From assembly GCA_002694985.1 (NCBI GenBank), contig NZNS01000011.1:124001-188000 (forward strand): DNA of 64,000 nucleotides, given 5' to 3'. How positions within the stretch are numbered: the stretch's first letter is position 1; every line of letters begins with the position of its first letter. A model generated the notes under the pieces. That model ran no database searches. It saw only the letters and a program-made list of their open reading frames with translations, and was not told the origin of the DNA. A program made the translations under genes and the position numbers. The DNA is from Parvibaculum sp. GTDB lineage: Bacteria; Pseudomonadota; Alphaproteobacteria; Parvibaculales; Parvibaculaceae. Positions 24,440 through 33,472 of the stretch are shown in pieces.

Positions 24440-25822
24440 TCAGGAAACGCCGAGATCCTTCGCCGTCAGATCAATGCAGCGGCGGGCAAGGTCGAAGAGT
24501 TCGTCCATCTCGCTTTCCGTGATGGTCAGGGGCGGGCTCAGCACCATGGTGTCGCCGATTGCGCGCATCACGAGACCATTGGAGAAGCAATGGTTGCGGC
24601 AGCGTGTACCGGCATCGACGGAGTCGTCGAACTTTTCGCGCGTCGTCTTGTTCTTCACCAGCTCGATCGCGCCAAGCAGACCGACGCCGCGCGTCTCGCC
24701 AACCAGTGGATGAGCGGCAAGTTCGGCGAGCTTTTTCTGGAAGTAGTTGCCGGTGGCACCGCCTGCCTTTTCGACGAGCTTTTCCTTTTGCATCAATTCC
24801 AGGTTTGCGAGCGCAACAGCGGCGGCGACCGGATGGCCGGAATAGGTGAAACCGTGCGACCACTCATTGTCGGAGTTGAAAATGGCATCGCCCACGCGCT
24901 TGCCGAGACCGACGGCCGCAATCGGCTGATAGCCTGAAGAGAGACCTTTCGCCATATTGATCATGTCGGGTTCGATGCCGAGCGTTTGCGCACCGAACCA
25001 GCTGCCCGTCCGGCCGAACCCGCAGATCACCTCGTCGAGATGCAGCAGCACGTCATATTTGCGGCAGATACGCTGGATCTCGTCCCAGTAACCTTTGGGC
25101 GGAATGATGAGGCCGCCCGCACCCTGGATCGGTTCGGCAACGAAGGCCGCGACATTGTCAGCGCCGAGTTCCAGGATCTTGTCTTCGAGGCTCCGGGCCG
25201 TCTTGAGGCCATACTCCTCCGGTGTCATGTCGCCGCCTTCTGCGAACCAGTCGGGACATTCGACATGGAAGAAGCCCGGCAGGGGCAGGTCGGCCTGCGG
25301 GTGCATATGGGTGAGACCGGAAAGTGAGGCCGCAATCATCGTCACGCCGTGATAGGCCTTCTTGCGTGCGATGAAGAGTTTCTTGTCGGGCTTTCCCTGC
25401 AGGTTCCAGAAATAACGGATGATCTTCACCGCGCTGTCGTTTCCTTCCGAACCGGAGTTCGCGAAGAAGAAGCGGTCAATCCCGGCAGGGCAGATTTCCG
25501 CGAGCTTCTGCGAAAGCTCGGCGACGTAGGGGTTCGTTGTCTGGAAGAAGTTGTTGTAGTAGGAGAGTTCCTTCAGCGCCTTGTATCCGGCCTGTGCAAG
25601 TTCCTCGCGGCCATAACCGACCTGTACGCACCACAGCCCGGCCATTCCGTCGATCAGCCGGTTGCCCTCCGAGTCATAAAGATAAATGCCCTCGGCATGG
25701 GTGATGATGCGCGCCCCCTTCTGCGCGAGATCCTTGTGCGTGGTGAAGGGGTGGAGATGATGGGCGGCGTCCATCTCCTGCCAGCGCTTTGTCTGATTTG
25801 AAATCGCTGCTGTTGGCGACAT
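24440..25822 (-). CDS. class III omega-aminotransferase, putrescine/polyamine:pyruvate type
   Basis: A 460-residue PLP-dependent transaminase of the omega-amino acid/diamine:pyruvate group. NSGSEGNDSAVKIIRYF binds PLP phosphate, DEVICGFGRTGSWFG holds the catalytic-site Asp, and NMAKGLSSGYQPIAAVG contains the Schiff-base lysine. The ATG at 25822 begins MSPTAAISNQTKRWQEMD, which fits; the upstream frame to 25921 does not. The neighbouring glutamine-synthetase-like ligase and gamma-glutamyl hydrolase are typical of polyamine breakdown, and this enzyme would supply the transaminase step (SpuC-like). Substrate preference cannot be read from sequence alone. Confidence 0.88.
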   Translation of the reverse strand: MSPTAAISNQTKRWQEMDAAHHLHPFTTHKDLAQKGARIITHAEGIYLYDSEGNRLIDGMAGLWCVQVGYGREELAQAGYKALKELSYYNNFFQTTNPYVAELSQKLAEICPAGIDRFFFANSGSEGNDSAVKIIRYFWNLQGKPDKKLFIARKKAYHGVTMIAASLSGLTHMHPQADLPLPGFFHVECPDWFAEGGDMTPEEYGLKTARSLEDKILELGADNVAAFVAEPIQGAGGLIIPPKGYWDEIQRICRKYDVLLHLDEVICGFGRTGSWFGAQTLGIEPDMINMAKGLSSGYQPIAAVGLGKRVGDAIFNSDNEWSHGFTYSGHPVAAAVALANLELMQKEKLVEKAGGATGNYFQKKLAELAAHPLVGETRGVGLLGAIELVKNKTTREKFDDSVDAGTRCRNHCFSNGLVMRAIGDTMVLSPPLTITESEMDELFDLARRCIDLTAKDLGVS

Positions 25823-26028
25823 TTGTCTGCTCCGGTTCCGAATGAAGATAAGGCGGAAAATGGCTTGGCCCTCGCGGCCGCGCCGGAGCGGCGACTTATG
25901 GATTATAGCCGATGCGCGCACACAGGATCAGCAGCTCCTGCTTCGTGCTTTGCCATGCGGAAAACCGGATTTGCGGGCTCATGGAAGAAAGCTAACGCAA
26001 TCGGATGGCCCGGCCAAGCAAGCGCTTC

Positions 26029-26607
26029 CTAGTTCTTTCCGAGTGAGCGCAGATGGGTTGCGAGGACGGTTTGCGCGCGGTTCCGGTTTTGCGCCGTCGG
26101 TCGAATGGCCGCCTGAAGACCCAGTCCGTCCACGATGCCGATGAGCCGCGTGGCTTCATAGTCGGCGTCGCTTTCGGGCGCGATTTCGCGGATGAGCGGC
26201 AGGAGCGCCTCCCGCCAGCGATCGTGGCGAGTATCGTTTTCGCCCGCGAGAGAAGCATCGGCTGCGGCCGCGCCCCAGAAGGCAATCCAGATTTTCCACT
26301 CCCGCAAGCGAACCTCGTCGAGCGGAAGTGTTTCCTCCAGCATGGTCAGGAGCCGCTCCCGTGGGGTGCCATCCGCTTCCAGTGCGGCTGCCATGCGGAT
26401 GGCTGCTGCATCATAGGCAGCCTTGAGCGCCGCCAGGACAAGCTCCTCGCGGTTCGCGAAATAATGGGTGAGGCGTCCGGTGGTGCAGCCTGCGGCGGCG
26501 GCAATCTTGCGCATGGTAAGGCTCTCAAGCCCTTCGTCCGCGATTACCTGCCAGCTCGCTTCCATGAGTTCCCGGCGGCGCTCATCGTGATCGACGACTT
26601 TCGGCAT
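26029..26607 (-). CDS. TetR-family regulator, BetI-like
   Basis: A 192-residue TetR repressor. The DNA-binding domain is RRRELMEASWQVIADEGLESLTMRKIAAAAGCTTGRLTHYFANREELVLAAL, close to the BetI-like group. The C-terminal domain includes VRLREWKIWIAFWGAA, also typical of that group. The ATG at 26607 gives MPKVVDHDERRREL; the frame is open to 26646 but that lies in operator-like DNA. It is divergent from the fatty-acid hydroxylase-like gene, 92 bases away, with two related palindromic sites between, so it likely controls both. Confidence 0.9.
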   Translation of the reverse strand: MPKVVDHDERRRELMEASWQVIADEGLESLTMRKIAAAAGCTTGRLTHYFANREELVLAALKAAYDAAAIRMAAALEADGTPRERLLTMLEETLPLDEVRLREWKIWIAFWGAAAADASLAGENDTRHDRWREALLPLIREIAPESDADYEATRLIGIVDGLGLQAAIRPTAQNRNRAQTVLATHLRSLGKN

Positions 26608-26639
26608 GACAGACAAGCTAGCCTGAATCGGCCCTTTAC

Positions 26640-26679
26640 ACAACAATCGTTATGTAATAATTATTGCACAACAATTGTT
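26640..26679. promoter_or_regulatory. paired operator-like sites between TetR and hydroxylase genes
   Basis: ACAACAATCGTT at 26640-26651 and ACAACAATTGTT at 26668-26679 are related 12-mers with a 28-base period. The second contains the perfect palindrome AACAATTGTT. They flank an AT-rich stretch (TATGTAATAATTATTG) likely to contain promoter elements for the divergent genes. Spacing and position suit repression by the adjacent TetR protein. Confidence 0.6.
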
Positions 26680-26699
26680 TTCTAAAGGGAGGGCCGACC

Positions 26700-27626
26700 A
26701 TGCATGAGTTTCTTGAAGGGCTGCTGCATATCCGGGATGTGGATCAGGTCTGGATCCTGCTCGGGCTGATCGGTGTCGATGTCGGTCTGACCTGGATGCT
26801 CAGGAAGAAATATTACGAGGCCGCCGATTCCGCCTGTTCGGTTGCCATGGGTCTTGCCTATGCCGGAACCATCGCGATCTCGGCGGGTACGGTGCTCGCC
26901 GCGCTTTACTGGCTTCGCCAATATGCTGTTTTCGATATCGACTGGGCGGGCAGCGCCCTGCTCATTCTCGCCGCCTTCGTCATCATCGATTTCCTGTTCT
27001 ACTGGTATCACCGGGCGATTCATGAAATCCGCTTTGGCTGGGCGGCGCATGTGAACCATCATTCGAGCCAGTATTTCAATGTTGGCACGGCGCTGCGTTC
27101 GTCCTTTGTGGAAGCCTGGCTCGAGCCGCTTCTTTTCATCCCGGTTATACTCATCGGCATCGACCCGGTGATGGCCATCGCGCTTCTGTCGATCAACCAT
27201 CTCTACCAATACTGGCTGCACACGCGACATGTCGGCAAGCTCGGGCCCGTTGAGTGGATCATGAACACGCCCTCGCATCACCGGGTTCACCACGGCTCCA
27301 ATCTGCAATATTGCGACAAGAACTATGCTGGCACCTTCATCGTCTGGGACCGTCTCTTTGGCACCTTTGAGGAGGAGCAGGAAGAGCCCGTCTATGGCAT
27401 TCGTTATCAGCTCGAAACACGCAATCCCGTGAAGGCAACATTTCACGAATGGGCCGGTATTGCGAAAGACCTGAAGAAGGCGCGAAGCCTCCGTGAGATA
27501 ATGGGTTATCTCTTCGCCGCGCCCGGCTGGGCACCGGACGGCAAGGGAGAGACGACGCGTGCGTTGCAGGCGCAAATGAAGCGCGAGCAGATGGCGGCTC
27601 GGAGAACGGCAAAGGCGGCGAGCTGA
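26700..27626 (+). CDS. sterol desaturase / fatty acid hydroxylase family membrane protein
   Basis: A 308-residue integral membrane di-iron oxygenase of the fatty acid hydroxylase superfamily. The histidine clusters are HRAIH, HVNHH and HHRVHH (in TPSHHRVHHGSN), the metal ligands of the family. Several membrane helices lie in the first 170 residues (WILLGLIGVDVGL, LLILAAFVIIDFLFYW, LLFIPVILIGI). It would hydroxylate or desaturate a lipid at the membrane. The ATG at 26700 follows GGGAGG by six bases. It is divergent from the TetR gene and ends seven bases before the converging glutamine-synthetase-like gene. Substrate unknown. Confidence 0.9.
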   Translation: MHEFLEGLLHIRDVDQVWILLGLIGVDVGLTWMLRKKYYEAADSACSVAMGLAYAGTIAISAGTVLAALYWLRQYAVFDIDWAGSALLILAAFVIIDFLFYWYHRAIHEIRFGWAAHVNHHSSQYFNVGTALRSSFVEAWLEPLLFIPVILIGIDPVMAIALLSINHLYQYWLHTRHVGKLGPVEWIMNTPSHHRVHHGSNLQYCDKNYAGTFIVWDRLFGTFEEEQEEPVYGIRYQLETRNPVKATFHEWAGIAKDLKKARSLREIMGYLFAAPGWAPDGKGETTRALQAQMKREQMAARRTAKAAS

Positions 27627-27633
27627 GCGATGC

Positions 27634-29016
27634 TCAGACGTTCAGCAGCAGGTGTTCGCGTTCCCAGGCCGAAATCACCTGTTGATAGGCATCATGTTCG
27701 GTGAGCTTCACGTCCATGTAGAGCGTGACGAAATCCTGTCCGAGAACTTCTTTCAGCTCGGACGCGGTACGCAGATTGTCGAGTGCATCGAGCAGATGAC
27801 GTGGCAGAGCGTAACGCTTGCTGTCATAGGCGTTGCCCGTCATCTCCTTGGTCGGCTTCAGATCGTTGACCATGCCGATATAACCGCAGGCTAGCGACGT
27901 CGCGATGGCGAGATAGGGATTTGCATCGGCGCCCGGGACGCGGTTTTCGATCCGCCTGCCCTGCCGTTTCGCTTCGGGGACGCGAAGGCCCACGGTTCGG
28001 TTCTCATGGCCCCAATGCGTGTTGATGGGAGCTGCGTGATCGCGGACGATGCGACGGTAGGAATTGACGTTCGGTGCGATCAAGGCCATCGCATCCGGCA
28101 GGAATTTCTGCAGGCCCGCGATATAGGACAGGAAGAGCTTCGTATCCTTGCCCTGCTTGGTGGCAAACATGTTATCGCCGCTGTTCGCGTTCACGATCGA
28201 CTGGTGAATATGCATCGCGCTACCGGGCTCGCCTTCATAGGGCTTTGCCATGAAGGTTGCGTAGATGCCATGACGAAGCGCGGCTTGCCGCATGGTGCGC
28301 TTGAAGAGAAAGGCCTGGTCGGCAATTTCCAGCGGGTCGCCATGGTCGAAGTTGATCTCGACCTGCGCCGCGCCGGATTCATGGATCAGCGTATCGATGT
28401 CGAGGTTCTGCGCTTCGCAGAAGTCGTACATGTCCTCGAAGATCGGGTCGAACTCGTTCACCGCGTCGATGCCGTAGGACTGGCGCGCGGTTTCCTGCCG
28501 GCCGTTCGCCCCGACCGGCGGCTCCAGCGGATAGTCGGGGTCGATGTTCTTCGCCGCGAGGTAGAATTCGATTTCAGGTGCGACGACCGGCTGCCAGCCC
28601 TTGGCTTCAAACAATGCAACCACGCGCTTCAGCACATTGCGCGGCGCGATTGGTACAGGCTTCTCGTCGCGATAGTTGGCATCGCAAATGATCTGCGCCG
28701 TCGGCTCGTCGTACCAGGGTACAACGCGGACGGTTGCGGGGTCGGGATCGAGGATGATGTCGGGTTCGATGTCGCCGAGAAAGTCGCTGTCGACATAGTC
28801 GCCGGTCACGGTCTGGCCGAAGATCGATTCCGGTAATTTGAGGGAGCGGTCGCTGAGCCCGGCGATGAATTTCCGGGTCGGAATGATTTTGCCCCGTGCG
28901 ATGCCGGCCATGTCCGACACCATGCACTCGACTTCGGTGATGTGGCGGTCCTTAAGCCACTTGATCAGGTCGTCCGCGTTGTCGACCTTGTCTTCCTTCT
29001 CGTTGCCCATTGCCAT
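27634..29016 (-). CDS. glutamine-synthetase-family ligase, gamma-glutamylputrescine synthetase type
   Basis: A 460-residue member of the glutamine-synthetase superfamily, PuuA-like branch. It would use ATP to join glutamate to an amine such as putrescine. Motifs are MHIHQSIVNANSGDNMF, PNVNSYRRI, HWGHENRTVGLRVP and VPGADANPYLAIA, all typical of this branch and not of the nitrogen-assimilating GS. The ATG at 29016 is preceded by AAGGAAAGAG. Its first 65 bases overlap the end of the upstream PuuD-like gene, so the two are cotranscribed. The transaminase at 24440 is probably part of the same pathway. Confidence 0.88.
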   Translation of the reverse strand: MAMGNEKEDKVDNADDLIKWLKDRHITEVECMVSDMAGIARGKIIPTRKFIAGLSDRSLKLPESIFGQTVTGDYVDSDFLGDIEPDIILDPDPATVRVVPWYDEPTAQIICDANYRDEKPVPIAPRNVLKRVVALFEAKGWQPVVAPEIEFYLAAKNIDPDYPLEPPVGANGRQETARQSYGIDAVNEFDPIFEDMYDFCEAQNLDIDTLIHESGAAQVEINFDHGDPLEIADQAFLFKRTMRQAALRHGIYATFMAKPYEGEPGSAMHIHQSIVNANSGDNMFATKQGKDTKLFLSYIAGLQKFLPDAMALIAPNVNSYRRIVRDHAAPINTHWGHENRTVGLRVPEAKRQGRRIENRVPGADANPYLAIATSLACGYIGMVNDLKPTKEMTGNAYDSKRYALPRHLLDALDNLRTASELKEVLGQDFVTLYMDVKLTEHDAYQQVISAWEREHLLLNV

Positions 29017-29836
29017 GGGACACCACTCTTTCCTTGTCCGCGTTCGCGGCTGCTGCGTCGCGCACCGCGTCTCCAAAGGCCCGGAACAGCTTTTGCGATA
29101 CCGGGTTCTCCCAATATTTCCATTCAGGGTGCCACTGTACGCCGAGGGCAAAGCCCTTCGCATCGCGCACCTCCGCGGCCTCGATCGTGCCGTCGGCAGC
29201 CCGGCCCTGAGCGATGAGCCTGTCCGCGAGGCGTGCGATGCCCTGCCCGTGCAGCGAGTTTACCTCAATCGTCCGTGTACCGAGCAGACTTTCGAAGATG
29301 CTGCCCGTTTCCAGCATCACGGCATGGGCGGGCCCATACTGCACGTCGAGCGGATCATCCTTGTTTTCGCGATGGTCGAAACGCGGCTCGTAGCCGGGGT
29401 CCGACGGAGCTTCGTGGATGTGCTGATGAAGCGTACCGCCATAGGCGACGTTCAATTCCTGAAAGCCACGGCAGACAGCGAAAAGCGGTACCGCACGGTC
29501 CACACAGGCGCGAATGAGCTTGAGCGTAAGTGCATCGCGCTGGCGGTCGATCAACACGCCTTCGCGGGGTGCCGTGCCATCATATTCGTCGGGATGCACG
29601 TTCGAATGGGAACCGGGCAGGAAAATGCCGTCGCAAAGATCGAAAATTTCCGCGAGGTGGTCTCGCGCTTCGTCGAAGGGTTCGCGCGGCACGGGCAAAA
29701 GGATGGGCTGGCACTCGGCACAGCCATCAACCGCCGCGATGTATTTCTCGCCCACCGCATGGAAAGGATGCGGTCCCAGCATTTTTACGTCGCAGGGGAT
29801 GCCGACAACGGGGCGCCGGCCTGATGTTCTGGTCAT
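28952..29836 (-). CDS. gamma-glutamyl hydrolase, class I glutamine amidotransferase type (PuuD-like)
   Basis: A 294-residue peptidase of the C26/class I glutamine amidotransferase fold. It would release glutamate from gamma-glutamyl-GABA or similar in polyamine breakdown. The nucleophile is in LFAVCRGFQELN, the catalytic His in GVQWHPEW, and FLPGSHSNVHP is a family marker. Start is ATG at 29836. The last ~20 residues (from about VVSHGNGQREG) are Arg/Gly/Gln-rich, extend past the usual domain end and overlap the ligase gene in another frame. Confidence 0.88.
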   Translation of the reverse strand: MTRTSGRRPVVGIPCDVKMLGPHPFHAVGEKYIAAVDGCAECQPILLPVPREPFDEARDHLAEIFDLCDGIFLPGSHSNVHPDEYDGTAPREGVLIDRQRDALTLKLIRACVDRAVPLFAVCRGFQELNVAYGGTLHQHIHEAPSDPGYEPRFDHRENKDDPLDVQYGPAHAVMLETGSIFESLLGTRTIEVNSLHGQGIARLADRLIAQGRAADGTIEAAEVRDAKGFALGVQWHPEWKYWENPVSQKLFRAFGDAVRDAAAANADKERVVSHGNGQREGRQGRQRGRPDQVA

Positions 29837-29951
29837 GCTGGTTCACAAATACCACGCCGCCCCCGTCTCGGGTCAAGACGGGGTACGACGCTGGAAAACT
29901 GTTGTGTCGAGGATAATAGACGCCGCGCCCGGACGCCAGCCGAAGCAGCGG

Positions 29952-30686
29952 TCAGCGCGGACCGCCAATTTCCGGGCGCTGATCGTCGCGCAGGAAGAAA
30001 AGCGAATTGTCGGCGCGAATGCCGGTCTCGACATTGCGCAGTGCCACCGTCGTCTGCAGGCCCTGCACGTCCGTGACGACCCATTGACGGAGCTGCATCT
30101 TGGGCCGGTCGAAGATCAGCGTGATCTGGCCCGGGGCTTCGCCCGAACGGTCGGCCAGCGTGATAAGGAGCGAGCCGGGCTGCTCCTCGACGTTGAGAAT
30201 GCGGGCTTCGTCCCGAAGGTTCACATTTTCCGCCAGAATGAGGCTCAGCGGGGTCGATGCCATGGGATATCGCTGGGCGGCAGCGGAGCTGTCCTTGATG
30301 GCGACCCAGGTGCCATCCGCCACGACCAGAAGGTTTTCCGGCGGCGCATATTCGAAGCGGAGCCTGCCCGGGCGGCGCAGATAGAACCTGCCTTCCGCCA
30401 CAGACCCGTCCGGACCCACCTGCAGGAAATCGCCCTGCAGGTTCTCCAGCGAGGTGAGATAGGCGCTCGCTTCATCGAGGGCCCATCCGTCTTCCTCGCT
30501 GAGCGACGCCTCCGGTGTCGTGGCAGCCGAGGCCGCCATGCCGTCTGCCGTCTCGGCCAGTGCCTTGCTGCCGCCTGCGGTCAGGAAAGCAACAAAAAGC
30601 AGGGCCAGCCCAACAAGCGCCGCGGCGAACAGCATGCGCTGCCGGTAGCGGTGGTTTTGTTCCAAATCTCTCATGGGAGAAATCAT
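29952..30686 (-). CDS. lolA: outer-membrane lipoprotein carrier protein LolA
   Basis: LolA ferries lipoproteins from the LolCDE complex to the outer membrane through the periplasm. The 244-residue product has an N-terminal hydrophobic signal helix (MLFAAALVGLALLFVAFLTA) and then the LolA barrel, with LENLQGDFLQVGPDGSVAEGRFYLRRPGRLRFEYAPP, the clearest family block, and DVQGLQTTVALRNVETG near the end. An Ala/Ser/Glu-rich linker separates signal and barrel. The ATG at 30686 is used, with AAGGG upstream; 30674 is possible. It sits downstream of ftsK on the same strand, as in many Alphaproteobacteria. Confidence 0.88.
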   Translation of the reverse strand: MISPMRDLEQNHRYRQRMLFAAALVGLALLFVAFLTAGGSKALAETADGMAASAATTPEASLSEEDGWALDEASAYLTSLENLQGDFLQVGPDGSVAEGRFYLRRPGRLRFEYAPPENLLVVADGTWVAIKDSSAAAQRYPMASTPLSLILAENVNLRDEARILNVEEQPGSLLITLADRSGEAPGQITLIFDRPKMQLRQWVVTDVQGLQTTVALRNVETGIRADNSLFFLRDDQRPEIGGPR

Positions 30687-30775
30687 GGCTGCCCTTTGTG
30701 GCGAAATATGGAGCCCTGGAGGGCGTTTTGGCGGCATGCGGTTAGCGCCAGGTTAATGCCGGAAACCCGCGAGCT

Positions 30776-33472
30776 TCAGTGGTCACCCACAAGAACTTCG
30801 CGTTTTCCCTGATGGTTCGGGGGGCTTACGACGCCTTGTTCCTCCATCAGTTCAATCAATCTCGCGGCCCGGTTGTAGCCGATCTGGAGGCGGCGCTGGA
30901 TGTAGCTCGTCGATGCGCGTTTGTCGCGGGCGACGATAGCCACCGCCTTGTCATAGAGGTCGTCGCCCGATCCCGCCCCGCCGTCGAGCGAAAAGGGATC
31001 GTCTCCCTGCTCTTCCTCGGCGGTGATCGCTTCGAGATATTCCGGTACACCCTGCTTCTTCAGGAAGGTCACGACCTTCTCGACCTCTTCGTCCGAAACG
31101 AAGGGGCCATGCACGCGGCGGATGCGGCCGCCGCCCGCCATGTAGAGCATGTCGCCCTGACCGAGAAGCTGCTCGGCACCCTGCTCGCCCAGAATGGTGC
31201 GGCTGTCGATCTTCGATGTGACCTGAAAGGAAATGCGGGTCGGGAAGTTCGCCTTGATCGTGCCGGTGATGACGTCGACGCTCGGACGCTGCGTCGCGGT
31301 GATGATATGGATACCTGCGGCACGCGCCATCTGCGCGAGACGCTGCACGGCGGCTTCGATTTCCTTGCCCGCTACCATCATCAGGTCCGCCATTTCGTCG
31401 ACAATGACCACGATGAAGGGCATGGGCGAAAGGTCCATCTCCTCTTCCTCGTAGATGGCCTGGCCGGTTTCCTTGTCGAAGCCGGTCTGGACCGTGCGCA
31501 CAAGCACTTCGCCGCGCTCATTCGCCTCGGTGACGCGTGTATTGTACCCGTCAATATTCCGCACACCGACTTTCGACATCTTGCGGTAGCGGTCTTCCAT
31601 TTCCTTCACGACCCATTTGAGTGCCACCACGGCCTTTTTCGGCTCCGTCACGACGGGGGAAAGAAGGTGGGGGATGCCGTCATAGACGCTGAGTTCCAGC
31701 ATCTTCGGGTCGATCATGATGAGCTTGCACTGCTCAGGCGACAGCCGGTAAAGGATCGACAGGATCATCGTGTTGATGCCGACCGATTTACCCGAGCCGG
31801 TCGTGCCCGCGATCAGGAGATGCGGCATGCGTGCGAGATCGGAGAGTACGGGTTCGCCGCCGATATTCTTGCCAAGGGCAAGCGAGAGCTTTGAGTTCGA
31901 GTTCTCGTATTCCTGCGTTTCGAACAGTTCGCGCAGATAAACCATTTCGCGGCGCGCATTCGGCAGTTCGATGCCGATGGCGTTACGCCCGGGCACCACG
32001 GCGACGCGCGCCGAGACGGCACTCATCGAGCGCGCGATATCGTCGGCGAGCGAGATCACGCGCGAGGATTTGATGCCCGGCGCGGGTTCGAGTTCGTAGA
32101 GCGTCACGACAGGGCCTGGCCGCACGGAAATGATCTCGCCGCGAATGCCAAAATCATCGAGGACGGATTCGAGGAGCCGCGCATTTTGCTGCAACGCCTC
32201 ATCGGTCAGATGTGTGGCAACGCTCGATGCTTTTGGCCTTGTGAGCAGGCTCAAGGGCGGCAATTGATAATCGCCTGCCGGTTCGAGCGGAAGTTTGGGT
32301 TGTGCCTCGCGTGCGGCACGGGTGGAGGGCTTTGTCGGTTTTCCGATGCTGCGATTCACACGCGGTGCGGGTTTGTCGGCCCATGTGGGTTCGATGCGTT
32401 CCTCTTTTTCGGTGCGCGTCTCGCGGCGGCGGGTGCGGCGTTCGGATGTGCTTTCCTTCTTCGCGCGACGGCCGAATTCGCCGCTGCTTCCCTGACGGGC
32501 TGCTTCAATTTCTTCGGCCGAGAGGGGCGCATGATCGCCGCGGCGCAGAAGGCGGTCCGTCATATCGCTGACACGGTCGCTGATCGTCCATATGGCGATC
32601 CGCAGGCGGCTTGGCTCGACGTCGGGCCTGCGCGGGCGGGATACCTCTTCCTCGCGGGTGTCACCGCGGCGGCGCGACTTTGCCCCGCCCGTATAGCGGC
32701 GTTCCTCGACCTCTTCTTCTTCGCCGCCGCGCAGATTGCGGAGGCGCTCTGCGGCGTTGCGCAGATCGGCAATCGAGGTATCGGTCGCAAAGAGGGTCAG
32801 GAAAAAAGCGAGGGGGAGAACGATGAGCGCCGTCAGCGTATAGGCAGCGTTTTCCCCCGCGAAGGGTGCAAAAACGCTCAAGCCAAGTGCTGCGAGCGCC
32901 TGGCCCAGGATGCCGCCGAGGCCAAGCGTGAGCGGCCAGAAGGTGAAGCGAGGCAACGCACCGAGGAAGGCAGCGGCGGCAAGCGTTGCCGCGAGCCAGG
33001 CGGCGACGCGGAAGACGATGTGGGAAGACACCTTGTGCGAGAAGGCGCGCACACCCCAGACAAGTGGCGGCACGAGCAGCAGGATCGAGGCGAGGCCGAG
33101 CGTTTGCAGGAGAACGTCGGCCACATAGGCGCCGGGAAGGCCCATCCAGTTTTCCGGCGCGCGCGTGGTTGCATTGTTGAGACTCGGGTCGTCGATGGAC
33201 CAGCTCATCACCGCGAGCAGGCCGAAGCCCGACAGCAGCATCAGAACGACCCCCGCCCCTTCCATGATGCGGCGCAGAAGGAAGTCGTTCACTGCCGGCG
33301 GCAGATAGCTCAGTGGGTTGACGAGCCACCGTCTCACGCGCTGATCCCTCCGATTACCCCGTGGGGTCGGCTGCTTCCGCGAAGCAGCTCCGGACTTCGT
33401 CGTTGCCGTTTTCTTCTTGCGCGCGGTCTTGGTGGACTTCGACCGGCCTTCCTTGGTGGAGGAACCGATCAC
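30776..33472 (-). CDS. ftsK: DNA translocase FtsK
   Basis: FtsK anchors at the division septum and pumps chromosomal DNA toward the dif site. The 898-residue product has a Lys/Arg-rich N-terminus, four membrane helices (starting near [23 protein letters not shown]), a Glu/Arg-rich linker of about 200 residues, and the motor domain with Walker [11 protein letters not shown] near residue 560 and Walker [15 protein letters not shown]. The C-terminal gamma winged helix is visible ([30 protein letters not shown]), which recognises KOPS. The start is GTG at 33472, overlapping the upstream aminotransferase stop as GTGA, with GGAGG four bases before it; the open frame to 33634 is a shadow. Confidence 0.95.
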   Translation of the reverse strand: MIGSSTKEGRSKSTKTARKKKTATTKSGAASRKQPTPRGNRRDQRVRRWLVNPLSYLPPAVNDFLLRRIMEGAGVVLMLLSGFGLLAVMSWSIDDPSLNNATTRAPENWMGLPGAYVADVLLQTLGLASILLLVPPLVWGVRAFSHKVSSHIVFRVAAWLAATLAAAAFLGALPRFTFWPLTLGLGGILGQALAALGLSVFAPFAGENAAYTLTALIVLPLAFFLTLFATDTSIADLRNAAERLRNLRGGEEEEVEERRYTGGAKSRRRGDTREEEVSRPRRPDVEPSRLRIAIWTISDRVSDMTDRLLRRGDHAPLSAEEIEAARQGSSGEFGRRAKKESTSERRTRRRETRTEKEERIEPTWADKPAPRVNRSIGKPTKPSTRAAREAQPKLPLEPAGDYQLPPLSLLTRPKASSVATHLTDEALQQNARLLESVLDDFGIRGEIISVRPGPVVTLYELEPAPGIKSSRVISLADDIARSMSAVSARVAVVPGRNAIGIELPNARREMVYLRELFETQEYENSNSKLSLALGKNIGGEPVLSDLARMPHLLIAGTTGSGKSVGINTMILSILYRLSPEQCKLIMIDPKMLELSVYDGIPHLLSPVVTEPKKAVVALKWVVKEMEDRYRKMSKVGVRNIDGYNTRVTEANERGEVLVRTVQTGFDKETGQAIYEEEEMDLSPMPFIVVIVDEMADLMMVAGKEIEAAVQRLAQMARAAGIHIITATQRPSVDVITGTIKANFPTRISFQVTSKIDSRTILGEQGAEQLLGQGDMLYMAGGGRIRRVHGPFVSDEEVEKVVTFLKKQGVPEYLEAITAEEEQGDDPFSLDGGAGSGDDLYDKAVAIVARDKRASTSYIQRRLQIGYNRAARLIELMEEQGVVSPPNHQGKREVLVGDH

